From assembly GCF_001894985.1 (NCBI RefSeq), contig NZ_BCXG01000027.1, forward strand, positions 1-64,000: a stretch of 64,000 nucleotides of DNA, in the 5' to 3' direction. The DNA comes from Rhodococcus tukisamuensis NBRC 100609 (GTDB lineage: Bacteria; Actinomycetota; Actinomycetes; Mycobacteriales; Mycobacteriaceae). The notes beneath the pieces are model-generated. The model did not search any database, was not told the origin of the DNA, and worked only from the letters and a program-made list of their open reading frames with translations. Of this stretch, positions 57,314 through 64,000 are shown piece by piece. Each line of letters begins with the position of its first letter. The first letter of the stretch is position 1. Made by a program: the position numbers and the translations under genes.

Positions 57314-58009
57314 TCAGTCGTTGCCGAGCCGCCGGGCGAGACGCTCACGCACCATGGGCCAGTCCTCCGCGGTCACCGAGAACATCACGGTGTCGCGGAC
57401 GGTGCCGTCCGGACGGCGGAAGTGCCGACGCAAGGTTCCCTCGTACTGGGCGCCGAGCCGGTAAATCGCTTGCTGTGAACGGTGATTGCGGGTGTCGGTC
57501 TTCAGCTGCACCCGTCCCACGCCGAGGGTGTCGAAGGCGTACCCAAGCAGAAGGAGCTTTGTCTCGGGGTTGACGGCGGTCGCCCACACGGCAGGGGCGT
57601 AGAGGGTGTAGCCGATCTCCAGGCGCCCGTCATACGTCGCCACGTCGAGGAACGAGGTCATTCCGACGACGGCACCCGCCGGTACGTCGCCCACGGCGTG
57701 TCGCGTCCGCACCGTCCACGGCTGCCATTCGGGCTGGGCGCACCGGGCACCCAGGATCTTCTCGAGATCCGCCGGGTCTGCGGGCCGGCCGGGCACGTGC
57801 GCCCACACGTCGGCGCGGTCGAGGGCGTGGAAGAGGTCATGCGCGTCGGCGGCCGGGTCGACCGGAGTCAGGCGCACGGCCTCGCCGACCAGTTCCGTCC
57901 CCGCGGGCACCGGCCAGACCATCTGCGGCCACGCGTGATCGGACGGACGGACGTCCTCGATCGGCTCGAAACGGGCAACCTCCGCGATTTTATGCGTCAT
58001 GGCGGACAT
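57314..58009 (-). CDS. GNAT family N-acetyltransferase (RimJ/RimL-like)
   Basis: A 231-residue acetyltransferase. After a ~40-residue N-terminal segment it follows the RimJ/RimL pattern: LVGEAVRLTPVDPAADAHDLFHAL, AVVGMTSFLDVATYDGRLEIGYTLY, NPETKLLLLGYAFDTLGVGRVQLKTD and NHRSQQAIYRLGAQYEGTLRRH. It lacks the canonical Q/R-x-x-G-x-G/A loop in its usual form. ATG at 58009 or 58000 are both possible. The substrate is unknown. Confidence 0.83.
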   Translation of the reverse strand: MSAMTHKIAEVARFEPIEDVRPSDHAWPQMVWPVPAGTELVGEAVRLTPVDPAADAHDLFHALDRADVWAHVPGRPADPADLEKILGARCAQPEWQPWTVRTRHAVGDVPAGAVVGMTSFLDVATYDGRLEIGYTLYAPAVWATAVNPETKLLLLGYAFDTLGVGRVQLKTDTRNHRSQQAIYRLGAQYEGTLRRHFRRPDGTVRDTVMFSVTAEDWPMVRERLARRLGND

Positions 58010-58063
58010 CTTCTCATCCAGCGCTTCTCTGCGCCCACACATTCTTCACCAGGCGAAACGTTA

Positions 58064-58092
58064 TTGTGATCGAATGCGTGTGCGAGTAGAAT
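58064..58092 (+). promoter_or_regulatory. Promoter of the DUF222/HNH gene (leaderless)
   Basis: TTGTGA (58064-58069) and TAGAAT (58087-58092) with a 17-nt spacer. The -10 ends 7 nt before the ATG at 58100 and no ribosome-binding site is present. Confidence 0.65.
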
Positions 58093-58099
58093 TCGATGT

Positions 58100-59536
58100 A
58101 TGAAACTCGACGCCATGCTCACCGACCCCGCCCGGGTCGAGGCATGGCGACTCGACGAAACCGAGATTCTGGCGGCGGTGCCGGAGTTGGTTCAGGACAT
58201 CCGCGCCCGCGACGCCCTCCTCGTCCGACTCGTCCACGAGGCCGACCAAAGGTGCCTGCCCGAACACGCCGGCGCCGCCGACACCACCTCCTGGCTCGCC
58301 GGTGCCACCCGGATGCACCGTGCCCGCGCATCACAGATCGTTCGCATCTCACGAGATTTGCCGTTGCATCCGCGGGTGGCCGACGTGCTGAACGAGGGAC
58401 GGATCGAGCTCGGTCACGTCCAGGTGATCGTCAACTTCCTCGACCGCCTCGCGAAACTCACCAAGGACTTTCAGGTCGAACCCGCGGAAACGGACTGGGA
58501 ACACCCCGACCCCAACAGCGGCCGGGCCGACGACTGCGAGGCCTACCTGCTCATCGCCGCCCAGATCGACGACCCCAAACAGTTGCGCAACCGGGCCCGC
58601 GAGATGGAGATCCTGTTCGAACGCGACAACGACCTGCCGTCCGACGCCGAGAACCCGGAACTCAACGAGTTCCACGCCAGCGCCACCCTCGGCGGTCGGG
58701 TGCACGTGACAGGCACCTTCGACGCCGAGACCGGCGAAGCCCTCCAGACCGCGTTGTCAGGCTTGTCCAAGCCGCACCCGAGCACCAACGACCACGGGCA
58801 CCCGATCCCCGACCCTCGCGCCGCTGCCAAGCGCCGCGCCGACGCCCTCGAACACATCATCCGCGGACACCTCCACAACGCACGCGGCCCGATGGAGGGC
58901 GGCGAACGACCCCACGTCACGGTCACCATCGACGTCGACGCCTTGAGAGACGCGGCCTCAGCGACGGCGCCCACCCCCGCGACCGGAGCCTGGTCCGGAA
59001 GCGACTGGGACTACCACTCCGACAACGCAACCGGACCCACAGGCAGAAAGGGCTACGGCGGCTGCGCGGACGTCAGGCCGCCTCGGCACTACCGCCGCAG
59101 AAGGCACGCCACCATGCCGTGGGCCGGCCCGATCTCCGCGGCCGTCGCCGCCCGCATCTCCTGCGACGCGCAGGTCACCCCTGTCTTCGTCGACCGGGGC
59201 GGCAACCCCCTCGACGTCGGCCGCACCACCCGCGTCGTCTCCCCGAAACTCCGCAAAGCCCTGGTGGCGCGGGACTGCGGCTGCGCCTTCCCCGGCTGCG
59301 GCCGCCCCGCCGCATGGACCGACGCGCACCATGTCCAACACTGGTCCAAGGGCGGTCCGACCGCGCTGTCGAACCTCGTGCTGCTGTGCAAGAAGCACCA
59401 CACGATCATCCACAGGAACCACTGGGCCGTGCAGATCGGCGACGACGGCCATCCGTGGTTCACGCCGCCGGCCTGGGTCGACCCGTCGCGAAGACCCCGG
59501 CCGGCCCACAACCGGCGCGCGATCCACGGAGTCTGA
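58100..59536 (+). CDS. DUF222 domain HNH endonuclease-like protein
   Basis: A 478-residue member of the '13E12 repeat' family abundant in mycolata. The N-terminal DUF222 domain covers about 30-330 (DTTSWLAGATRMHRARASQI, then HVQVIVNFLDRL). A C-terminal HNH nuclease fold has CGCAFPGCGRPAAWTDAHHV and LVLLCKKHHTIIH with the zinc Cys pairs and catalytic His. The codon use is slightly less extreme than its neighbours. These genes occur in many dispersed copies and behave like passengers of unknown function. The transcript appears leaderless with a strong promoter. Confidence 0.9.
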   Translation: MKLDAMLTDPARVEAWRLDETEILAAVPELVQDIRARDALLVRLVHEADQRCLPEHAGAADTTSWLAGATRMHRARASQIVRISRDLPLHPRVADVLNEGRIELGHVQVIVNFLDRLAKLTKDFQVEPAETDWEHPDPNSGRADDCEAYLLIAAQIDDPKQLRNRAREMEILFERDNDLPSDAENPELNEFHASATLGGRVHVTGTFDAETGEALQTALSGLSKPHPSTNDHGHPIPDPRAAAKRRADALEHIIRGHLHNARGPMEGGERPHVTVTIDVDALRDAASATAPTPATGAWSGSDWDYHSDNATGPTGRKGYGGCADVRPPRHYRRRRHATMPWAGPISAAVAARISCDAQVTPVFVDRGGNPLDVGRTTRVVSPKLRKALVARDCGCAFPGCGRPAAWTDAHHVQHWSKGGPTALSNLVLLCKKHHTIIHRNHWAVQIGDDGHPWFTPPAWVDPSRRPRPAHNRRAIHGV

Positions 59537-59581
59537 CCCGAGAGCACTGGCCACTCAGCAAAGACCTGCACCCACCACAAC

Positions 59582-59624
59582 CAGACCGGTTGCGGCCGAG
59601 ACGCACTCGGCCGCAACCGGTCTG
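59582..59624. terminator. Bidirectional terminator
   Basis: A perfect 19-bp stem (59582-59600 with 59606-59624) on a 5-nt ACGCA loop, between the convergent HNH and serine hydrolase genes. Confidence 0.9.
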
Positions 59625-59649
59625 CGTCACGTGTGGAGTAGCGGCGACC

Positions 59650-60813
59650 TCAGCGGTCGCGCATCTCCCGCAACAGGTCGATCACCGGGCGTTCCTTCGC
59701 GCCCGCAGCGTCCTGCAGGACGACAACCGCGACACCGTGCGCCCGGTCCAGGACAATCATTCCGGAGAAACCGCCGGTCCCACCGGAGTGCATCGTGTAG
59801 TCGACACCGTCCCGTGAGAACACTGCCCACGCATAGCCCCGGCGCAGCGTTGGACCGTCCTGCCAACGAGGCTGCAGCGCAGCCATTCCCGGCGCCTGAT
59901 CACGCAGCAGCGCCTGGGCGTAGGTGGTCATGTCCGTGATGGTCGACCTCGCGCCGCCGCCGGGAGCGTACGCGCCGATCGCCCACGGATCCTGCGGGCG
60001 GCCCCACTCGTCGACACCGACGCTGGCAGTCGCCGGAAGGTCAGCCGCGGTGGCCGGGATCCAGGTGCTGCCCAAGCCGAGCGGATCGGTGATCCGGTCA
60101 CGGACCAGGCTGGCGTAGTCCGTACCGGCCGCGGAGGCCAGCGCCTGCCCCAACAGGGCCATGCCCAGGGTCGAGTACCTGAACGTCCCACGACCGGTCA
60201 GCGGCGCGACTCGTGCCTGCTGGATCAACTGCTCCCGATCGAAGGTGAAGGGGTTGTCGCCGAACAGCTTCCACATCACACCGCCGGCCAGCATCTCCGG
60301 CGTGACCGCGAACTCGAGCAGGCCCGACCGATGCCCGGCCAGTTCTTCGAGCGTCGCGTCCGCGACCTGCGTGCCCTGCACCGGCAGGAAGTCCCCGAGC
60401 CGGGAGTCCGGCCGCACCTCACCGCGGTCGACCGCCACAGCCAGCAGGGCGCCGGTGAAAGTCTTGGTCATCGAACCGATTTCATATTCGCCGGCGTCGT
60501 GAGCGCCGAGATGAGCCGACTGCACGCCCGTCGAATCGACGTATGCCACACTCACCGACCTGTTCGCGGGCGGTGCCAGCAACTGCGCCGCGACCCGCGC
60601 CAGCTCGGACTGGCCGTCGGCTCCGCCTACCGGAACACCTCCCCCGGGCTCACCCGACGGCGGGCCACCGGCCGATCCACTCGGCAGGGCCCAACTTTCG
60701 GATCCGGTCGGCTGCGCCCACGACTGCGCGCCCCCTCCCACCATCACTGCAAATGCGACCAGGACGGTCGTCAATCCCCTCGGCAGCGCGCGCACTCGTT
60801 CCCCCAGTTCCAC
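59650..60813 (-). CDS. Exported serine hydrolase (class C beta-lactamase fold)
   Basis: A 387-residue protein with a signal peptide (LTTVLVAFAVMVGGGAQSWA) and a Gly/Ser/Pro-rich linker to about residue 65. The penicillin-binding-like fold follows with the SxxK motif SMTK, YST in place of YxN, and HSGGTGG as the KTG-equivalent. Members are D-alanyl carboxypeptidases, esterases or beta-lactamases. YST instead of YAN argues for an esterase or peptidase rather than a true AmpC. Confidence 0.82.
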   Translation of the reverse strand: MELGERVRALPRGLTTVLVAFAVMVGGGAQSWAQPTGSESWALPSGSAGGPPSGEPGGGVPVGGADGQSELARVAAQLLAPPANRSVSVAYVDSTGVQSAHLGAHDAGEYEIGSMTKTFTGALLAVAVDRGEVRPDSRLGDFLPVQGTQVADATLEELAGHRSGLLEFAVTPEMLAGGVMWKLFGDNPFTFDREQLIQQARVAPLTGRGTFRYSTLGMALLGQALASAAGTDYASLVRDRITDPLGLGSTWIPATAADLPATASVGVDEWGRPQDPWAIGAYAPGGGARSTITDMTTYAQALLRDQAPGMAALQPRWQDGPTLRRGYAWAVFSRDGVDYTMHSGGTGGFSGMIVLDRAHGVAVVVLQDAAGAKERPVIDLLREMRDR

Positions 60814-60852
60814 GTTCGGCCAGATGCAAAATCCCGCCCAACTTACCCGGGG

Positions 60853-61548
60853 TCAATTACTGCTGCTACTGCTGCCACTGCTGTTCGACGGCATCCTGGC
60901 GCGAAGCCAGTCGACGAGGTCCGTCGCGCTACGGGTCTGCATCCAGACCCGACCCGGCCCGGTGAACTCGGTGACAATGCCCTCGCCACCGAGGATCATC
61001 GACTTCCACCCCCCGGCCTTGCGGATGCGGTACTGGACGTTCTCGTCGAACGCGACGACGTGACCGGAATCGAGCGTCATCGTCTCGCCGTCGCTGAGCA
61101 TCAGCGATCGGATGGCGCCGTAGCTGGACAGCAGGATCTCGCCGTTTCCGCTGCAGCGCAACAGAACGAGACCGGCACCGCTGAAGAAGCCCTTGCTGCC
61201 ACCCCATTTCGAGTCGACGTCGACGGTCGCGTCGGATGCGAGCCAGCAGCCGGACTGAACGAGCAGCGCCGTCGCCTCGTCGATGGTGGTCTCCGCCAGA
61301 TCGCCGGGCAGCGCGCCGGCGACGCCCACGACACCACCGTGATCACTGCTGAAGTCGTTGACGAAGAAGCTCGATCCGCCCAGGGATCGGCGGAGGCCCT
61401 TCAGGAAGCCACCCCGAGTCGACGTGGTGATCGAGATGTCGCCTCGCATCGTCGCCATCGCCCCGGCCTCGACCCGGACCGATCCACCAGCGGGGACACT
61501 GATTTCGGCGAATGCGAACGCGGGCCCACAACTGATTTCTGTCTTCAT
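60853..61548 (-). CDS. AIM24/TIGR00266 family protein
   Basis: A 231-residue beta-helix-like protein of the AIM24 family: the N-terminal FAEISVPAGGSVRVEAGAMATM, a central GFLKGLRRSLGGSSFFVNDF, and the C-terminal VVAFDENVQYRIRKAGGWKSM, GEGIVTEFTGPGRVWMQTRS. The end is a Ser run (SSGSSSSS). The molecular role of bacterial AIM24 proteins is not established. AGAGGAAG precedes the ATG. It follows the Abi-alpha gene on the same strand by 40 nt. Confidence 0.85.
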   Translation of the reverse strand: MKTEISCGPAFAFAEISVPAGGSVRVEAGAMATMRGDISITTSTRGGFLKGLRRSLGGSSFFVNDFSSDHGGVVGVAGALPGDLAETTIDEATALLVQSGCWLASDATVDVDSKWGGSKGFFSGAGLVLLRCSGNGEILLSSYGAIRSLMLSDGETMTLDSGHVVAFDENVQYRIRKAGGWKSMILGGEGIVTEFTGPGRVWMQTRSATDLVDWLRARMPSNSSGSSSSSN

Positions 61549-61588
61549 GACTTCCTCTCGACGACAACAACGACGGGGAGCGGTGTGG

Positions 61589-62632
61589 TCACAGTACCGG
61601 CGACACAGCCCCCTTGCCGGGCAGCGAGAAGCAGGTCTGGCAGAAGTCCGAACCGAACGAGGTCAGATGAACGCTGCGGCGCACGACCTTCGCGGACCGG
61701 CCCGCCTTCTTCACGGCCTCGACGATCGCCGGCTGCACCTCCACCACCTGGTAGCGGTCCAGGTCGACGGCGTCGCGGGAGAAGGCGACCAGGCCCAGAC
61801 GGTGCAGGTTGTGCAGGTAGGCGTGGGTGCGGTCCACGTGCCGGCACCCGGCCAGTTCCCCGATCATCGACAGGCCCTCGCCGACCATCTCCGAACCGAC
61901 ACCGAACGGCCGGCCCGTGCGAATGTCAACGCTCGGCTGCGGACCGGACGTCGCGAGCAGCCGCAGGACACGCGCCTCGTCGGGTGCCAACTGGTCGAGG
62001 ATCCGGTCGTACGCCGGGTGCAGGTCGTCGCTGTCACGCACGTCTGCCGACCGCTCGAGCAACTGGTCGCCCCGGGCTCGCAACTCTGCCAGCCCGTCGG
62101 CCGTGGTCTTACGCGGCGTGGTGCGGCTCGCCGACCCGGCTCGGCTCGGTGTCCGGACCCTACGCTGCGAACGCACAGGCTCCAGGCGCGGCTCCTGGCG
62201 CTCGAGTGGCTGCCTGGCGCCCTCCTTCGCGGCCTCGGCGGCCTCGGAAGCGGCCTGGACAATCTGCCGGGTGGCGACGGCGGCGGTGCCGGCCACCCAA
62301 CCCGTGAGGCGCAGCGACGTGACCGCGGTCGCCGTGGTGAGCCCGATCAGGCTGCGGATCAGTCGTTCCTCGACCGGGACGGACCTCGCCGGCTCGAGGA
62401 CCTCACCCTCGTGGACCTCGCCGTCCTCGAACTCTGCGTCCGTGAACCCGCCCACCTCGACCTCACCGTCGTGGACATCCAGGACGCCGATCTCGGATCC
62501 CTCGGAACCGGCCCAGGAGTCGGCGTCTACGGCTGCCTCGCGCCCGTCGGACCCGTGGTCGATCCGGAACACGTCCGGTGCGGGGGTGTCGTAGCCGTCG
62601 GTGCGGCCGTACTGGTGTTCGCTCGTGCTCAT
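61589..62632 (-). CDS. Abi-alpha (DUF4393) family protein
   Basis: A 347-residue protein. The N-terminal ~85 residues are acidic and low-complexity, followed by a hydrophobic stretch (SLIGLTTATAVTSLRLTGWVAGTAAVA) and a basic linker. The Abi-alpha/DUF4393 domain comes next: LHPAYDRILDQLAPDEARVLRLLATSGPQPSVDIR, then MIGELAGCRHVDRTHAYLHNLHRLGLV. The family was named for an abortive-infection protein, but the role of actinobacterial members is untested. Its ATG begins 1 nt after the TGA of the DUF445 gene, so the two are translationally coupled. Confidence 0.78.
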   Translation of the reverse strand: MSTSEHQYGRTDGYDTPAPDVFRIDHGSDGREAAVDADSWAGSEGSEIGVLDVHDGEVEVGGFTDAEFEDGEVHEGEVLEPARSVPVEERLIRSLIGLTTATAVTSLRLTGWVAGTAAVATRQIVQAASEAAEAAKEGARQPLERQEPRLEPVRSQRRVRTPSRAGSASRTTPRKTTADGLAELRARGDQLLERSADVRDSDDLHPAYDRILDQLAPDEARVLRLLATSGPQPSVDIRTGRPFGVGSEMVGEGLSMIGELAGCRHVDRTHAYLHNLHRLGLVAFSRDAVDLDRYQVVEVQPAIVEAVKKAGRSAKVVRRSVHLTSFGSDFCQTCFSLPGKGAVSPVL

Positions 62633-62633
62633 C

Positions 62634-63908
62634 TCATACTCCGAAGATCGCCAGGTGGAGGAAGCCGGCCAGCGACCCGAGCACGGCACCGTGCACGAAC
62701 AGCAGCCATTCGTCCTGCTTGACCGCCGAACGCAGCAGCTCGCTGAAGTCGTCGGGTGAGAGCTTGTTCATCTGCGCGGTGACGAACACCCGGATCTTCT
62801 CCGACTGGGCCGCCGCGAAGTCGGGGTCCGCGTACACCAGCGGCACGAAGTCGAGGACCTCCGTGGCGGCCCTGGAGGGGATCCGCTCGTAGGTCCGTGT
62901 CCCCACCGTCATCCGCACCACCGAGCGGGCCCAGCCGACCGCCTGGTCCACCGACTCCCCCAGCACCTGGTCCAGCATCATCCGGGTCCGGTCCGACCGC
63001 GGCCCCTCGAGCAGTTCGGTGCCGATGTTCTCCAGGGTGATGACGTGATCCGCCAGGGTCTTGGCGTACCCACCGATGATCTCGGTGCGGCGCTTGAGGA
63101 ACAGCCCCTGCCGCCACGGCACCCACCTGTTGGGCTGGATCGGCTCGAAGATCATCATGATGCCGAGGTAGTTGACGATGTAGCCGATGATCACGCCGCC
63201 GATCGGCAGCACCCACCAGAACGGCAGGAAGTACAGCACCGCGACCAGCACGAAACCCATCGGGAAGCCGAAGTAGAAACCGAAGTTCTGCATGAACCGC
63301 AGTTCCTTGTTGCCCATGGTCCGGAAGATGTCGTTGAGCAGCCGCGGGTTGTTCGACAGGTACCGGATCACCATCAGCTTCGCGTCGATGAAGTAGTCGA
63401 TGTCCTCTTCGATGCGGGCGGTGATCGTCCGGACGCTGTCCGGCAGGTCCGCCTCCACCTTCCGGAAGACGGCCTCCTTCACCGGGCTCGGCAGGTTGTG
63501 CCACAGCTGCGGGTTCTCACTGGTCATGATCCTGGTGACCACACCCCGCACCTCGGCGCGGGAGATGGTCACCAGATGCTCGGCGATCGTGTCGGGATCC
63601 AGGACCCGGTAGAAGTCGGCAATGCTGCCGACCTTCGCCAGCGACTTGTCCACCGCGATCGAGGCCATCTTCTCGGCCCGCGAGGGCACGATGCCCTGCC
63701 AACCGAAGCGGCCGTCGCTGGTGATCGCCGGGATCACCTGGACGCGCCGCGGCAGCAGCGGGAACAACAGCTTGAGGCCCGGTACGCGGAAACCGTGGAA
63801 CCGCACCGGCGCGAACAGCATCAGCACGCCGGTCCAGTTCGTGATGTAGCCGATGATGCCGGTGAACAGCGGAATCGTGATCAGCTGCTCCAGCAGGTGG
63901 TCCGGCAC
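62634..63908 (-). CDS. DUF445 family membrane protein
   Basis: A 424-residue protein with hydrophobic ends and a helical middle. It has an N-terminal membrane segment with GIIGYITNWTGVLMLFAPVRF, a duplicated version GGVIIGYIVNYLGIMMIFEPIQP near 245, and a C-terminal helix (LLFVHGAVLGSLAGFLHLAIFG). The repeated G-Y-I-x-N-x-x-G-x-x-M motif is the DUF445/YheB hallmark. GAGGAGG lies 8 nt before the GTG start at 63908. It is coupled to the Abi-alpha gene. The function is unknown. Positions 63909-64000 show no gene. Confidence 0.85.
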   Translation of the reverse strand: MPDHLLEQLITIPLFTGIIGYITNWTGVLMLFAPVRFHGFRVPGLKLLFPLLPRRVQVIPAITSDGRFGWQGIVPSRAEKMASIAVDKSLAKVGSIADFYRVLDPDTIAEHLVTISRAEVRGVVTRIMTSENPQLWHNLPSPVKEAVFRKVEADLPDSVRTITARIEEDIDYFIDAKLMVIRYLSNNPRLLNDIFRTMGNKELRFMQNFGFYFGFPMGFVLVAVLYFLPFWWVLPIGGVIIGYIVNYLGIMMIFEPIQPNRWVPWRQGLFLKRRTEIIGGYAKTLADHVITLENIGTELLEGPRSDRTRMMLDQVLGESVDQAVGWARSVVRMTVGTRTYERIPSRAATEVLDFVPLVYADPDFAAAQSEKIRVFVTAQMNKLSPDDFSELLRSAVKQDEWLLFVHGAVLGSLAGFLHLAIFGV

Positions 63909-64000
63909 CGGCGTACCTCCTCCTCATCCCCGTCCCGGCATCAGCCCGAGACTGCCGAGGCCACCGCCTCTCTGTTACCGGCGGGCACATGTACCCCCGG

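Noticed and set aside
58100-59536. The HNH protein as an intron-encoded or mobile homing endonuclease
   Set aside because: The DUF222 N-terminal domain places it in the common 13E12-type family, and no intron, inverted repeats or target duplication are seen.
1-64000. CRISPR array, prophage, transposase, integrase or tRNA genes
   Set aside because: No regularly spaced repeats, no structural phage or transposase proteins among the frames, and no tRNA cloverleaf was recognised by eye.

Overview
The window is high-GC DNA with dense, often overlapping genes, several apparently leaderless starts and GC-rich hairpin terminators. It looks like a mycolic-acid actinobacterium, most likely Rhodococcus or a close relative. 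That assignment is inferred from gene content: paralogous HsaA/HsaB/HsaC/HsaD/KstD steroid-ring genes, FadD19- and Hsd4A-like proteins, a class II cholesterol oxidase behind a KstR-type box, a divergent ald/aldR pair, a DUF222/HNH protein and a DUF4185 (arabinanase-type) secreted protein. No rRNA, tRNA, CRISPR array, insertion sequence or phage is visible.

Layout. (1) 0.06-13.7 kb is a catabolic block. Four minus-strand genes (ring hydrolase, ketosteroid dehydrogenase, HsaA-like oxygenase, HsaC-like extradiol dioxygenase) diverge from an HsaB-like flavin reductase and are followed by an IclR regulator, a luciferase-like oxidoreductase, a SnoaL-like protein, a FadD19-like ligase, an MFS transporter and two SDRs. 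Together they encode delta-1 dehydrogenation, phenol hydroxylation, meta cleavage and hydrolysis of a steroid-like ring system plus CoA activation and beta-oxidation steps. (2) 13.7-31 kb is mixed metabolism: a secreted lipase with a TetR regulator, an AlkA-type glycosylase, a tightly overlapping LLM monooxygenase/zinc ADH/SDR operon, an Lrp-type regulator divergent from a fused indolepyruvate ferredoxin oxidoreductase, a 34-residue micro-gene, an amidohydrolase, a second acyl-CoA ligase, RNase HI, an enoyl-CoA hydratase and a trimethylamine monooxygenase-like FMO. (3) 30.7-38.6 kb holds ald/aldR with a clear operator, cholesterol oxidase, an MMPL transporter, a DUF218 protein and GpsA.

(4) 38.6-46.2 kb is rich in exported proteins. 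Three paralogous DUF11-like secreted proteins each end at the same 30-nt hairpin. Between and after them lie a LysR/YeiH-type pair, a stand-alone LeuA allosteric domain preceded by a 13-codon Ile-Leu-Val-Val leader peptide and mutually exclusive RNA stems, and a DUF4185 protein. (5) 46.2-55.6 kb has an AarF/UbiB-like kinase with a rhomboid-like protein, a fused two-subunit 2-oxoacid dehydrogenase E1, a VOC protein, an SDR, a nitrobindin-like protein, a CoA-transferase and a winged-helix protein. (6) 55.7-57.3 kb is a decayed patch with three gene remnants and one intact small Cys-rich gene behind a CsoR/CstR-type palindrome. (7) 57.3-64 kb carries a GNAT enzyme, the DUF222/HNH protein, a class C beta-lactamase-type hydrolase, an AIM24 protein and a coupled DUF445/Abi-alpha pair.

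The least familiar items are the LeuA-domain gene with its BCAA-type leader, the three DUF11-like proteins with cloned terminators, the 34-residue micro-gene, and the Cys-rich peptide under a metal/persulfide-type operator. All functional calls come from reading sequence and remembered family features; no database search was run.
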